From: Thioclava sp. GXIMD2076
GTDB taxonomy: Bacteria > Pseudomonadota > Alphaproteobacteria > Rhodobacterales > Rhodobacteraceae
Assembly: GCF_037949795.1 (NCBI RefSeq)
Contig: NZ_CP149932.1
Location: 919,001 to 983,000 of the forward strand
Direction: 5' to 3'
DNA: 64,000 bases
The position numbers and the translations under genes are program-made. Positions 50,686 through 59,685 of this stretch are shown here, piece by piece; position 1 is the stretch's first letter; each line of letters begins with the position of its first letter. The notes beneath the pieces were generated by a model. The model did no database searches, had not been told where the DNA came from, and saw only the letters and a list, made by a program, of their open reading frames with translations.

Positions 50686-52200
50686 TCAGTTCGTGCCGCC
50701 CAGCCAGACAATCAGCTTCTCAAGCTGTATATCAAGTGCCAGACGCGCCTGATCGACAGCCGCGACATAGCCTGCCAGAGGCACCTGCAGTGCGGGGATC
50801 GTGGCCGAGATTTGGTCCGAGGCCAGATAGAGCGCCGCCATGATCACTGCCAACCCTACCACCAGCCCGAAGCCCAGCCGGAACCCGCTGCGCTGGCGTG
50901 CCAGTGTCTGCGGCGCATCGAACGCGGCGGCATGACGACCGCGATCAGAAGTGGCGCGCAGCGTGGAGTTGATCTCCTCGATATCGGGCAACTGGTCGCG
51001 ACGGCTGAAATGGTTGACCTTGTCGACCGGATGGAGAGGCGGCGCAGGCGGCACGAGGACTGGCTCGACATGCAGGAGTTCGGTTTCTTCCTCCGGCGTT
51101 TCCGGTTCGGGCTCTTGTGGCGCTTCGGGCTCGGTCGCGGTGTTTCCGGTATAGCTGACCGAGACATGGGCCTTGTCCTTGGCAGCTTCCTCGGGCTTTT
51201 GGGGTTCGGAAGCTTCGGGTTCCGGCTCTTCGGAACCAAGAAAATCATCCTCGTCCAGCGTCGCGCCGATATGGTAATCGGGATCCTCGTTCGCAAATTC
51301 CTCGGGGCTCAGCGGTTCTGCATAGGCCGCCACGACGGGAATGTCCTCGGGGTCGTCCTGCGAGAATTCGGGTGCGGGAAGGACGGCCTCGAATGCGTCC
51401 TCCCCAAAGGATAGCTCGTCCTCGGGGATCGCCTCGTCGGGCTCGTATTCCGCGGATCTGTCTTCCAAGCCGTCCTCGGTTTCGGCACATGGCGTGCCCT
51501 CTGGCCAGAAGTTATCCTCCTCTCCGGAGACGGTGTCCGCCGGGCTACCTTCCTCGACGGTCCTGTCCTCGACCGGCTGCGCGGTTTCGGCTTCCTGTGT
51601 CTGGCGCAGAAGAGCCAGCTTGGCCTGCACACGGCTGGCGGCGGCCTTGGCGACCGGCTCGAGGTTCATTTCTTCTTGCGTCTGCAGCAGACTGCCCTCG
51701 GCACGGCGGGCTTGCGCCTCGCGCTCTGCCTCTTCGCGAAGGATCGCCAGAAGCCCGTCATCAAGCTTGCGGCGCGGCATCAGGCCCGGTTGGGGTGCGG
51801 GGCGAAGCTCCTCCCCGATCTCGTTGTCCGGATCGCCAGAGAGCTCCTCGGGCTCGGAGCTCTCTGCCATCACGGGCTCTTCCGGCAGGGCCTTGTTATC
51901 CTCGAGCGCCTTGGCGATTTCGGCGGCAATGGCATCGTCGTGGAGATCCTGCGCGCGGTCGGCATCGGCCAGATTGCGGATCGTGCCGCCCGGTTGCCAC
52001 TCGGATTGTGGGGCCTCGCTGAAACCCGGGGCCCTGGCATAACGGGGATCCTCGGCCGGATGGGGCATGGCCAGCATGCGCGCCGACGGCTGGAACCACA
52101 TCGTCTGGCAGTTCGCGCATTGCACATCGCGCCCGCCATCGGGAATGACCTTGTCGCTGACTTCGTATTGGGCTGCGCATTTGGGGCAGGTCAATCGCAT
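50686..52200 (-). CDS. MJ0042 zinc-ribbon, acidic, single-pass membrane protein
   Basis: A 504-residue protein. The N-terminus is a zinc ribbon: MRLTCPKCAAQYEVSDKVIP, then GGRDVQCANCQTMWFQ, with two CxxC pairs. The middle is long, acidic and disordered. A membrane segment is near the end (GFGLVVGLAVIMAALYLASD), followed by a short amphipathic end (LDIQLEKLIVWLGGTN). The start at 52200 is set by the zinc ribbon. It diverges from ftsE. Function is unknown; similar proteins are common near ftsEX in Rhodobacterales. Confidence 0.85.
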   Translation of the reverse strand: MRLTCPKCAAQYEVSDKVIPDGGRDVQCANCQTMWFQPSARMLAMPHPAEDPRYARAPGFSEAPQSEWQPGGTIRNLADADRAQDLHDDAIAAEIAKALEDNKALPEEPVMAESSEPEELSGDPDNEIGEELRPAPQPGLMPRRKLDDGLLAILREEAEREAQARRAEGSLLQTQEEMNLEPVAKAAASRVQAKLALLRQTQEAETAQPVEDRTVEEGSPADTVSGEEDNFWPEGTPCAETEDGLEDRSAEYEPDEAIPEDELSFGEDAFEAVLPAPEFSQDDPEDIPVVAAYAEPLSPEEFANEDPDYHIGATLDEDDFLGSEEPEPEASEPQKPEEAAKDKAHVSVSYTGNTATEPEAPQEPEPETPEEETELLHVEPVLVPPAPPLHPVDKVNHFSRRDQLPDIEEINSTLRATSDRGRHAAAFDAPQTLARQRSGFRLGFGLVVGLAVIMAALYLASDQISATIPALQVPLAGYVAAVDQARLALDIQLEKLIVWLGGTN

Positions 52201-52357
52201 TGGGGATATGCCTCGGTCACTATATATGGGCCCAATGTCCGCTCGGGACGTTACCGCCAATCTGGCAATTCATTTTACGATGTTGTAGCAAGCAGCCAAT
52301 CAATATCCAAGTATTAGCATCGATCAGAGCAAAAATGACGATGCGAGGGGGCCTTTG

Positions 52358-53029
52358 GTGATCGAATTAGAAAATGTCGCGATTGGCTATAACGGGATCG
52401 AGCTTCTGTCGGAGGTCTCTCTCAGGCTCGTCCCCGGATCGTTCCATTTTCTGACGGGCCCGTCCGGCGCAGGGAAAACCTCGTTTCTGAAGATGTGCTA
52501 TGCCGAACTGTTGCCGGTGGCGGGCCATATCAGCCTGATGGGGCAGGATGTGCGCGCCATGACCCGCGATGACCGCGCGATGATGCGCCAGCGGATCGGC
52601 GTGGTGCATCAGGACTGCCAGTTTCTCGACCATCTGCCGTTGATCGAGAATGTCGCGCTGCCGCTGACCGTCTCGGGGCGGCCCGCGCATCCGCAGGAAA
52701 TCGGCGAGCTTCTGGCCTGGGTCGGGCTGAAGGCGCAGGCCAATGCCCTGCCGCCCCAGCTTTCGGGCGGCGAGCGTCAGCGTGCGGCGCTGGCCCGCGC
52801 GGTGATGATGAGCCCCGATGTCATTCTGGCTGACGAGCCTACCGGCAACCTCGATTGGGAAATGTCGCTCAGGCTGCTGGGGCTGTTGGTGGAGCTGAAC
52901 CGGATGGGCAAGACGGTGGTGATTGCCACCCATGATCTCAACCTGATCCGGCAGGCCAAGGCGCAGGTGCAGGCGCGGGTTTTGCGGATTTCGGGGCGGC
53001 GGTTGCAATTGGCGGGGGCGGACCTGTGA
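52358..53029 (+). CDS. ftsE: Cell-division ATP-binding protein FtsE
   Basis: A 223-residue ABC ATPase that works with FtsX to activate peptidoglycan hydrolases at the septum. Walker A is LTGPSGAGKTSFLKMCYAEL, the signature is QLSGGERQRAALARAV, Walker B is DVILADEPTGNLDW, and the H-loop is VVIATHDLNLI. The start is GTG at 52358 with GAGGGGG upstream; a TTG one codon earlier is possible. The stop overlaps the ftsX start. Confidence 0.95.
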   Translation: MIELENVAIGYNGIELLSEVSLRLVPGSFHFLTGPSGAGKTSFLKMCYAELLPVAGHISLMGQDVRAMTRDDRAMMRQRIGVVHQDCQFLDHLPLIENVALPLTVSGRPAHPQEIGELLAWVGLKAQANALPPQLSGGERQRAALARAVMMSPDVILADEPTGNLDWEMSLRLLGLLVELNRMGKTVVIATHDLNLIRQAKAQVQARVLRISGRRLQLAGADL

Positions 53030-53916
53030 TGATGAATTTCCTCAAGATCGAGCAGGGCACGGCGGGGCGGGTCGTCCCGCCCACCGGCTTTACCGCACGG
53101 CTGACGTTGATCACGGCCGCCGCAATGGCCTTTCTGGCGGTCTTCGCGCTGGCGCTGTCGCTGGCGACGAACCGGCTGGCGCATCGCTGGGCCGATGCCT
53201 TGGCGCGCACCGCCACGGTGCGGATCTCGGCGCCCGAGGACCAGATGCAGACGCAGGTCGATGCGGTTCTCAAGGTGCTGGGCGAGACGCCGGGTATCTC
53301 GGACTACAAGGCGCTGGATGATGACCAGATGCTGAAGCTGTTGAAGCCGTGGTTCGGCTCCGACCTGCCGGTGGATACGCTGCCGCTGCCGCGCCTTGTC
53401 GAGATTACCGAAAGCGGGCAGGGGATCGATGTGGAAGGGCTGCGGCTCAGGCTACAGGCCGAGGCCCCCGGTGCGGTGCTCGATGACCATACCCGCTGGC
53501 GGCGTCCGCTGGTGCAGGCGGCCGGCCGGCTGCGGATGCTGGGGCTGGTGTCGCTTGTCCTGATCGGCGGGGCGATGGCAGGGATGATCACGCTGGCGGC
53601 GCAAGCGGCGCTGGCGGCCAATGGTCAGGTGATCCGCACGCTGCGCCTTGTGGGCGCGCGCGACCAGTTCATCGCCCGCGCCTTTGTGCGCCGCTTCACC
53701 GCCCGCGGGCTGGCGGGAGCGGTGATCGGGACGCTTCTGGGCATGGCCGCTGTGGCGATGCTGCCCGATGCGAGCCCCGCAGGCGCCTTCCTCACGGGGC
53801 TCGGCTTCACGGGGGCGGGCTGGCTCTGGCCGCTCCTCATTCCGGTGCTTGCCGCCTTCGTGGCCTTCGGGGCCACGCAATTTGCCGCAATGCGCATGCT
53901 GAAAGGGATCCGCTGA
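53029..53916 (+). CDS. ftsX: Cell-division protein FtsX
   Basis: A 295-residue membrane partner of FtsE. Membrane segments: LTLITAAAMAFLAVFALALS near residue 30, then LGLVSLVLIGGAMAGMITLA, GLAGAVIGTLLGMAAVAML and WPLLIPVLAAFVAFGATQFA near the C-terminus, fitting the four-helix FtsX topology with an extracytoplasmic loop between helices 1 and 2. It overlaps ftsE (TGATG) and plsC (TGATG), so all three are translationally coupled. Confidence 0.93.
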   Translation: MMNFLKIEQGTAGRVVPPTGFTARLTLITAAAMAFLAVFALALSLATNRLAHRWADALARTATVRISAPEDQMQTQVDAVLKVLGETPGISDYKALDDDQMLKLLKPWFGSDLPVDTLPLPRLVEITESGQGIDVEGLRLRLQAEAPGAVLDDHTRWRRPLVQAAGRLRMLGLVSLVLIGGAMAGMITLAAQAALAANGQVIRTLRLVGARDQFIARAFVRRFTARGLAGAVIGTLLGMAAVAMLPDASPAGAFLTGLGFTGAGWLWPLLIPVLAAFVAFGATQFAAMRMLKGIR

Positions 53917-54659
53917 TGCAATATCTCCGCTCTATCGTCTTTATCGTCCAGATGTATCTGGTGATGGCCGTGATGACGGTCTGCCTGTTTCCGTTCGCGC
54001 TGATCGGCGGGCGGAATGTGGCGGTGATGATCTGCCGGACCTATTGCCACTGGATCCGCTTTACCGCGCGCTGGCTCGTGGGGCTGCGCACCGAGGTGCG
54101 TGGCACGGTGCCCGAAGGTGATGTGCTGATCTGCGCCAAACACCAGAGCTTCATGGATATCCTGATAATCTATTCGGCCCTGCCGAAGGGCAAGTTCATC
54201 ATGAAGCGCGAGCTGGCCTATATGCCGTTTCTGGGGTGGTTCGCCTGGGCCATCGGCTGCATTCCGGTCAACCGTGGCAAGGGCGGCGCGGCGGTGAAGG
54301 CGATGCTGAAAGCCGCCAAGAAAGGGCAGGAAAAGGGCGGCCAGCTGGTGATCTTCCCGCAAGGCACCCGTGTCGCGCCCGGCGATGTCAGGCCCTACAA
54401 GATCGGGGCGGGGGCGCTCTATTCCACGCTCAAGACGGCGGCAGTGCCGGTGGCGGTGAATGTGGGGCTATTCTGGCCCAAACATGCGATCCTGCGCAAA
54501 CCCGGACTGGCGGTGATCGAGTTCCTGCCCGCCATCGAGCCCGGCCTCAAGGTCGATGCCTTCATGGCCGAGATCGAGAGCCAGATCGAGACGCGGTCCA
54601 ATATGCTGATGGCCGAAGCCGGGATGCCGATCGTGGCCGCGCTCGACCCGAAGGGCTGA
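53916..54659 (+). CDS. plsC: 1-acyl-sn-glycerol-3-phosphate acyltransferase
   Basis: A 247-residue membrane enzyme converting lysophosphatidic acid to phosphatidic acid. The HX4D catalytic motif is CAKHQSFMDILI, the glycerol-phosphate-binding motif is VIFPQGTRVAPGD, and the N-terminal anchor is IVFIVQMYLVMAVMTVCLF. NRGKGGAAVKAML lies between. It ends the ftsE-ftsX-plsC operon, just before a terminator. Confidence 0.93.
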   Translation: MQYLRSIVFIVQMYLVMAVMTVCLFPFALIGGRNVAVMICRTYCHWIRFTARWLVGLRTEVRGTVPEGDVLICAKHQSFMDILIIYSALPKGKFIMKRELAYMPFLGWFAWAIGCIPVNRGKGGAAVKAMLKAAKKGQEKGGQLVIFPQGTRVAPGDVRPYKIGAGALYSTLKTAAVPVAVNVGLFWPKHAILRKPGLAVIEFLPAIEPGLKVDAFMAEIESQIETRSNMLMAEAGMPIVAALDPKG

Positions 54660-54678
54660 TCCCGCTCCGCGCCAAAAG

Positions 54679-54716
54679 AAAAGCCCCCGCTCAGCAGGAC
54701 TGGCGGGGGCTTTTGA
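54679..54716. terminator. Bidirectional terminator between plsC and accA
   Basis: AAAAGCCCCCGC (54,679-54,690) and GCGGGGGCTTTT (54,703-54,714) form a 12-bp stem. Both flanks are A- or T-rich. It separates two convergent genes. Confidence 0.85.
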
Positions 54717-54745
54717 CTGTCCGGTATCTGTCAGGCCGGCAGGGA

Positions 54746-55708
54746 TCAGGCCGCGAGGCCCTTGGACCCCATATCGAGGAATTTCTTGCGGCGGGATTTG
54801 ACCAGCGCGGCACCGTCACGGCCCGAAAGCTCTTTCAGCATCGCGGTGATTTCTTTCGATACGGCGTCAAAAGTGGCCGCGCGGTCGCGTTGGGCACCGC
54901 CCATCGGTTCCTTGATGATCCGGTCAATCACCTCGAGCTTTTTCAGATCCTGCGCGGTCAGGCGCAGCGCCTCGGCGGCTTCGCGCATCTTCTCGGCATC
55001 CTTCCACAGGATCGAGGCGCAGCCCTCGGGCGAGATCACCGAATAGATCGAATGTTCGAGCATCGCGACGCGGTCGCCTGCGGCAAAGCCCACGGCCCCG
55101 CCCGAACCACCTTCACCGATTACGATGGAGATCATCGGAACCTTGATGTTGAGGCAGGTCTGGGTCGAACGTGCAATCGCTTCCGATTGGCCGCGCTCTT
55201 CCGCGCCCTTGCCCGGATAGGCACCGGGGGTGTCGATCAGAGAGATTACCGGCAGGCCGAACTTATCAGCCATTTCCATCAGGCGGATCGCCTTACGGTA
55301 GCCCTCGGGGCGCGCCATGCCGAAATTGCGCGCGATGCGCGAGGCGGTGTCATGGCCCTTCTCGTGGCCGATCACCACCACCGGCTGGTCGTTGAAGCGC
55401 GCAAGGCCACCCATGACGGCATGGTCATCGGCAAAGTTGCGGTCGCCTGCAAGCGGCGTGAATTCGGTGAAGAGCGTCTCGATATAGTCTTTGCAATGCG
55501 GACGCTCGGGGTGACGGGCGACCTGACATTTGCGCCAGGGCGAGAGATCCTTATACAGGTCTTTCAGCATCTGCGCGGCTTTCTTGTCCAGCGCGGCTGC
55601 TTCCTTCTCTACATCCATCTCATCGTTTGCCCGTGCCAAGGCGCGCAGCTCTTCGGCTTTGCCCTCGATCTCGGCAAGGGGCTTTTCGAATTCGAGATAG
55701 CTGATCAT
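54746..55708 (-). CDS. accA: Acetyl-CoA carboxylase carboxyltransferase subunit alpha
   Basis: A 320-residue subunit that, with AccD, transfers carboxyl from biotin to acetyl-CoA, starting fatty acid synthesis. The start [33 protein letters not shown] region ([20 protein letters not shown]), [20 protein letters not shown] and the oxyanion segment [17 protein letters not shown] are all typical. GGAGGGT precedes the start at 55708; a longer frame is open to 55756. Confidence 0.96.
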   Translation of the reverse strand: MISYLEFEKPLAEIEGKAEELRALARANDEMDVEKEAAALDKKAAQMLKDLYKDLSPWRKCQVARHPERPHCKDYIETLFTEFTPLAGDRNFADDHAVMGGLARFNDQPVVVIGHEKGHDTASRIARNFGMARPEGYRKAIRLMEMADKFGLPVISLIDTPGAYPGKGAEERGQSEAIARSTQTCLNIKVPMISIVIGEGGSGGAVGFAAGDRVAMLEHSIYSVISPEGCASILWKDAEKMREAAEALRLTAQDLKKLEVIDRIIKEPMGGAQRDRAATFDAVSKEITAMLKELSGRDGAALVKSRRKKFLDMGSKGLAA

Positions 55709-55828
55709 CGTGACCCTCCGGTTGGCTCGATGGCGCCTATATGACCTCGTGCGCATGGAAATGCAACGGTAGGGCTGTGACGATGTGAAACCTATGCTAC
55801 ATGAGCCTCAGGTGGTGAGGAGAGCAGG

Positions 55829-56296
55829 ATGATTGGCGAGGTCACTATTCGGGATGTGGCGGCCGTCCGGTTGGCGGCGATCGCGCATCGCGGAGCCTAT
55901 GAGGATCTGGAGGCGGCGTTCGGGCGCTTGGTCAATGTCTTCGAGGAGGGGCTGTTGTGGCGCCATGTTCTGGGGGCGGCGGCTATAGGTTACGACAATC
56001 CGCGTGTGACCCCTGTGGACAAGCTGCGTTCGGATGCCTGTTTCATCGTGTCCGAGGGCTGTCCCATCGTCGCCCCCCTCAGGGAAATCCATTATCCCGA
56101 GGGCCGTTATGCGGTGTTGGAAGTGACAGGCTCCTACCGGCAACTACCGCAGGCCTATGCCAAGCTGGGCGACGAATGGTATCCGGCCTCGGGCGAGACC
56201 CATCGCGGGTTGGTGGCCTATGAGGTCTATCTCAACAATCCCGAAGAAGTGCCCGAGCGGGAGCTGCGGACAGAGATCCGGCTCCCGCTGACGTAA
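55829..56296 (+). CDS. GyrI-like small-molecule-binding protein
   Basis: A 155-residue protein made only of the GyrI/AraC effector-binding domain: TIRDVAAVRLAAIAHRGAYE, then AAIGYDNPRVTPVDKLRSDA, and GRYAVLEVTGSYRQLPQAYA and DEWYPASGETHRGLVAYEVY. SHV-type ligand-binding residues (Tyr, Glu near the end) fit drug or haem-binding relatives. Its stop directly adjoins the stop of mcl1 on the other strand. Its ligand is unknown. Confidence 0.8.
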   Translation: MIGEVTIRDVAAVRLAAIAHRGAYEDLEAAFGRLVNVFEEGLLWRHVLGAAAIGYDNPRVTPVDKLRSDACFIVSEGCPIVAPLREIHYPEGRYAVLEVTGSYRQLPQAYAKLGDEWYPASGETHRGLVAYEVYLNNPEEVPERELRTEIRLPLT

Positions 56297-57253
56297 TCAC
56301 ACGCCGATCATCTCGGCCTGCCGCACGATGACCTCGGCTTGACGCATCGAGGCAATATCGACAAGACGGCCCTTATAGACCGCCGCGCCAGCGCCTTCGG
56401 ATTTTGCCTGTTCCATCGCCGCCAGAATCTCGCGCGCCTCTGTCACCGCTGCCTCGGAGGGCGTGAAGACCTCGTTGGCGAGCGCGATCTGTTTGGGATG
56501 GATCGCCCATTTGCCGACCATGCCCAGCGTGGCCGAGCGCAGCGCCTGTGCGCGGAAGCCCTCGTCGTCGGAGAAGTCGCCGAATGGCCCGTCCACCGGC
56601 AGGAGCCCATGGGTGCGGCAGGCCGCCACAATCGCCGTTTGCGCCCAATGCCAGGGGTCGGACCAGTATTTCGCGCCCTCATGCAGCATATAGTAGTTTT
56701 CCTGCGTGCCCCCGATACCGGTGGTCGCCATCCCCATCGAGGCGGCAAAATCAGCAGCACCGAGACTCATCGCCTGCAGGCGGGGCGAGGAGGCCGCGAT
56801 CTCCTCGACATGGGCGATACCGGCGGCAGATTCGATGATCACCTCGAGGCTGACCTTTTTCTGGCGGCCCTTGGCGGCTTCGATCGCGGTAATCAGCGCA
56901 TCCACCGCATAGACATCCGCTGCGCAGCCGACCTTGGGGATCATGATCTGGTCGATGCGCTCCGAGCCTTCCTCCAAAAGCTCGACCACATCGCGATACC
57001 AGTAGGGCGTATCGAGCGCGTTGATCCGCACCGAGAGATACTTGGTGTTCCAGTCGATCTCGTGGCTGGCGGCGATGATGTTTTTGCGGGCAACCGCCTT
57101 ATCATTGGGCGCGACGCTATCTTCGAGGTCCAAATTGATGACATCCGCCGCAGAGGCTGCCATCTTGGCGAAGAGCTTCGTGTTGGAACCGGGGCCAAAG
57201 AGCTGGCACCGGTTCGGGCGGGCAGGCGGGGTGGGCTGGATGCGGAAACTCAT
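56297..57253 (-). CDS. mcl1: L-malyl-CoA/beta-methylmalyl-CoA lyase
   Basis: A 318-residue HpcH/HpaI-CitE-fold enzyme. Landmarks are NRCQLFGPGSNTKLFAKMAA, NLDLEDSVAPNDKAVARKN, VSLEVIIESAAGIAHVEEIA with the metal-binding Glu, LGAADFAASMGM with the Asp, and GKWAIHPKQIALANEVFTPS. This matches Rhodobacter Mcl1 of the ethylmalonyl-CoA pathway, which cleaves malyl-CoA to acetyl-CoA and glyoxylate. The start at 57253 has GGAGGA upstream; the frame is open far beyond. It is divergent from dgcN, with palindromes in the spacer. Confidence 0.93.
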   Translation of the reverse strand: MSFRIQPTPPARPNRCQLFGPGSNTKLFAKMAASAADVINLDLEDSVAPNDKAVARKNIIAASHEIDWNTKYLSVRINALDTPYWYRDVVELLEEGSERIDQIMIPKVGCAADVYAVDALITAIEAAKGRQKKVSLEVIIESAAGIAHVEEIAASSPRLQAMSLGAADFAASMGMATTGIGGTQENYYMLHEGAKYWSDPWHWAQTAIVAACRTHGLLPVDGPFGDFSDDEGFRAQALRSATLGMVGKWAIHPKQIALANEVFTPSEAAVTEAREILAAMEQAKSEGAGAAVYKGRLVDIASMRQAEVIVRQAEMIGV

Positions 57254-57326
57254 CGGTCCTCCGGTAATGATGTTTCTATCCTGATGCTTCGTTTGGTATA
57301 TTGTTGCGCGCCGATTTTCAATGATT

Positions 57327-57341
57327 TTCTGCATTGCAGAA
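57327..57341 (-). promoter_or_regulatory. Candidate operator upstream of mcl1
   Basis: TTCTGCA and TGCAGAA flank a single T, a perfect 7-bp inverted repeat, 74 bp upstream of the mcl1 start. It resembles in form (TGCA centre) operators of short-chain-acyl-CoA regulators, but the regulator is unknown. The 302-bp spacer 57,254-57,555 holds no gene. Confidence 0.4.
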
Positions 57342-57470
57342 TGAACGACTCGTTTATGCGGCACAGTCTTGCTTGAATCATTAAAATCACCGCTCAATCT
57401 CCGACGAATTTCCGGCATCGTGCAAATAAAATCGGCCAAATGGCCTTTTGACGAAATATATTTCAGAATT

Positions 57471-57484
57471 ATCATTCGAATGAT
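57471..57484 (+). promoter_or_regulatory. Candidate operator upstream of dgcN
   Basis: ATCATTCGAATGAT is a perfect 14-bp palindrome 72 bp upstream of the dgcN start, the mirror distance of the mcl1-side palindrome. GGCCAAATGGCC (57,434-57,445) is a further, looser inverted repeat. A regulator of D-glutamate use might bind here. Confidence 0.4.
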
Positions 57485-57555
57485 CCCCAAATACCAAAGA
57501 AATTTCATCGAAAAGAGCCTAGCTTAGGATCAACGACTAATTTGGAGGCCTTGTT

Positions 57556-58581
57556 ATGGCGCTTATCGAAACCCCGTATCTGCTTTTCCTTGGTGACGCG
57601 CCGGACTCTCTGGCCGCGAAAGTGGCGCAAGGTATCAAGGACTGGCGTCCCGAGTTCGCCGTGGGCCAGTTCCGTATGGACGGGTGCAAGGCCGATATGG
57701 GTCTGACCGACATGACGCTGGAAGAGGCTGTTGCGGCAGGCTGCAAGACGCTGGTGATCGGCGTGGCCAACCGTGGTGGCGTAATTTCCGCTGCATGGAA
57801 AGAAGTTCTGATCAAGGCGCTTGAAGCCGGTATGGATCTGGCCTCGGGCCTCCATAACCTGCTGCGCGAAGAAGCCGATCTGGTGGCCGCTGCCGAGAAA
57901 CACGGCCGTCAGCTGCATGACGTGCGTATTCCTTCGGTGAAATATCCGATCGCCAATGGCGAGAAGCGCCGCGGCAAGCGCATGCTGGCCGTGGGCACCG
58001 ATTGCTCGGTCGGCAAGATGTATACCGCGCTCTGCGTGGAAAAAGAGATGCGCGAGCGCGGCATGAAAGCCAGCTTCCGTGCCACCGGCCAGACCGGTAT
58101 CCTGATCACCGGTGACGGTGTGCCGCTCGATGCCGTGATCGCCGATTTCATGGCCGGCTCGGTCGAATATCTGACCCCCGATAACGACGATGATCACTGG
58201 GATCTGATCGAGGGTCAGGGCTCGCTGTTCCATGTGTCCTATTCGGGCGTGACCATGGCGCTGATCCATGGCGGCCAACCCGATGCGCTGGTGATCTGCC
58301 ACGAGCCGACCCGTGCGCATATGCGTGGTCTGCCGGGCTACCAGCTGCCGTCGATCCAGGCCGTGGCCGATCTGGCGCTGCAACTGGCGCAGGTCGCGAA
58401 CTCCGACTGTAAGGTTGTCGGTGTCTCGGTGAACACCAAGGATATGCCGGAAGCCGAAGCCAAAGCCTATCTGGCCAAGGTCGAAGCCGAAATGGGCCTT
58501 CCCGCAACCGACCCCTTCCGCTTCGGTGCCGGTCCGCTGGTTGATGCGCTCGAAGCTCTCGACGCCGTCGCCGCCGAGTAA
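57556..58581 (+). CDS. dgcN: DgcN, D-glutamate N-acetyltransferase (DUF1611)
   Basis: A 341-residue DUF1611 protein. The N-terminal Rossmann-like part begins MALIETPYLLFLGDAPDSLA. A P-loop-type segment lies near residue 147 (LAVGTDCSVGKMYTALCVEK), followed by FRATGQTGILITGDGVPLDA and LIEGQGSLFHVSYSGVTMAL. In marine bacteria the DgcN-DgcA pair acetylates D-glutamate and racemises the N-acetyl product. Presence of dgcA and a D-amino-acid transaminase downstream on the same strand supports the same pathway. A terminator follows the stop codon. Confidence 0.88.
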   Translation: MALIETPYLLFLGDAPDSLAAKVAQGIKDWRPEFAVGQFRMDGCKADMGLTDMTLEEAVAAGCKTLVIGVANRGGVISAAWKEVLIKALEAGMDLASGLHNLLREEADLVAAAEKHGRQLHDVRIPSVKYPIANGEKRRGKRMLAVGTDCSVGKMYTALCVEKEMRERGMKASFRATGQTGILITGDGVPLDAVIADFMAGSVEYLTPDNDDDHWDLIEGQGSLFHVSYSGVTMALIHGGQPDALVICHEPTRAHMRGLPGYQLPSIQAVADLALQLAQVANSDCKVVGVSVNTKDMPEAEAKAYLAKVEAEMGLPATDPFRFGAGPLVDALEALDAVAAE

Positions 58582-58589
58582 GCCCTATA

Positions 58590-58619
58590 CCCGCCGGGAT
58601 CACGTCTCGGCGGGTTTTT
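58590..58619 (+). terminator. Intrinsic terminator between dgcN and dgcA
   Basis: CCCGCCG and CGGCGGG form a 7-bp stem followed by five T residues. It may make dgcN more abundant than the two genes behind it. Confidence 0.8.
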
Positions 58620-58702
58620 ACTGACACTCTCGCAAAAAGTCTTAGCTTGCCGGTCGAAGGGCCGTCAGAACGCATGGCCAGAGCCAGAGTGAGGAAGATA
58701 TC

Positions 58703-59665
58703 ATGATCAAAGTTACCCCCGACAGTTTCAAACTCGCCGAGGCATTCACCATCTCGCGCGGCTCGCGCACGCAATCCGACGTGCTGACCGTGCGGATCGA
58801 CCGCGATGGCCTGACCGGCTGGGGCGAGTGCCTGCCCTATGCCCGCTACGCCGAGACGCTCGATAGTGTGACCGCGCAGATCAATTCGCTGCCCGCCGGT
58901 ATCACCCGTATGGAGCTGCAGGAGGCACTGCCCGCCGGTGCCGCGCGCAATGCCGTGGATTGCGCGCTGTGGGATCTGGAGGCCAAGAAGGCCGGCAAGC
59001 GCGTCTGGGAGCTGGCGGGGCTTGCTGCACCCAAGCCGGAAGTGACCGCCTATACGCTCTCGCTCGATACAGTCGAGACGATGCGCGAGAAGGCCGCGAA
59101 AAACGCCCATCGCCCCGTGTTGAAGATCAAGCTCGGCACACCTGACGATATTCCGCGTCTCGAGGCCGTGCGCGAAGGTGCGCCCAAGGCCAAGATCATC
59201 CTTGATGCCAATGAAGGCTGGGAGATGGAGACATTCCTCGATATCCAGAAACATCTGGTGCGCCTCAATATCGCGATGGTCGAGCAGCCCCTGCCTGCCG
59301 CCGCTGATGAGGGCCTGATGGGCGTCGAGCGTCTGGTGCCGATCTGCGCCGATGAAGCCTGCCATGACCGCGCCTCGATGGCGCATCTGCGCGGCAAATA
59401 CGATATGATCAACATCAAGCTCGACAAGACCGGCGGCCTGACCGAGGCGCTTGCGCTGCGCGATCTGGCTCTGTCCGAAGGCTATAAGGTAATGGTCGGG
59501 TGTATGCTGGGCTCGTCTCTGGGCATGGCGCCCGCGACGCTCGTGGCGCAGGGGGCGGACATCGTCGATCTTGACGCCCCGCTGCTTCTGGCAGAAGACC
59601 GTGACCAGCCGCTGCATTACGAAGACGGTAAAGTTTATCCGCCCGAAGCGTCGCTTTGGGGCTGA
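58703..59665 (+). CDS. dgcA: DgcA, N-acetyl-D-glutamate racemase (dipeptide-epimerase-like enolase)
   Basis: A 320-residue enolase-superfamily enzyme. The first acid-base lysine is in RPVLKIKLGTPDD, metal ligands are in IILDANEGWEMET, MVEQPLPAAADEG and VPICADEACHDRA, and the second lysine is in MINIKLDKTGGLTEALALRD. The annotation in many genomes is dipeptide epimerase; beside DgcN it is better read as N-acetyl-D-glutamate racemase. Its stop is 20 bp before the transaminase gene. Confidence 0.88.
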   Translation: MIKVTPDSFKLAEAFTISRGSRTQSDVLTVRIDRDGLTGWGECLPYARYAETLDSVTAQINSLPAGITRMELQEALPAGAARNAVDCALWDLEAKKAGKRVWELAGLAAPKPEVTAYTLSLDTVETMREKAAKNAHRPVLKIKLGTPDDIPRLEAVREGAPKAKIILDANEGWEMETFLDIQKHLVRLNIAMVEQPLPAAADEGLMGVERLVPICADEACHDRASMAHLRGKYDMINIKLDKTGGLTEALALRDLALSEGYKVMVGCMLGSSLGMAPATLVAQGADIVDLDAPLLLAEDRDQPLHYEDGKVYPPEASLWG

Positions 59666-59685
59666 GGGAAGAAGGAGTAAGGCCG

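Noticed and set aside
54236..55744. Plus-strand 502-codon open frame
   Set aside because: Runs through plsC in another frame, a terminator and antisense accA.
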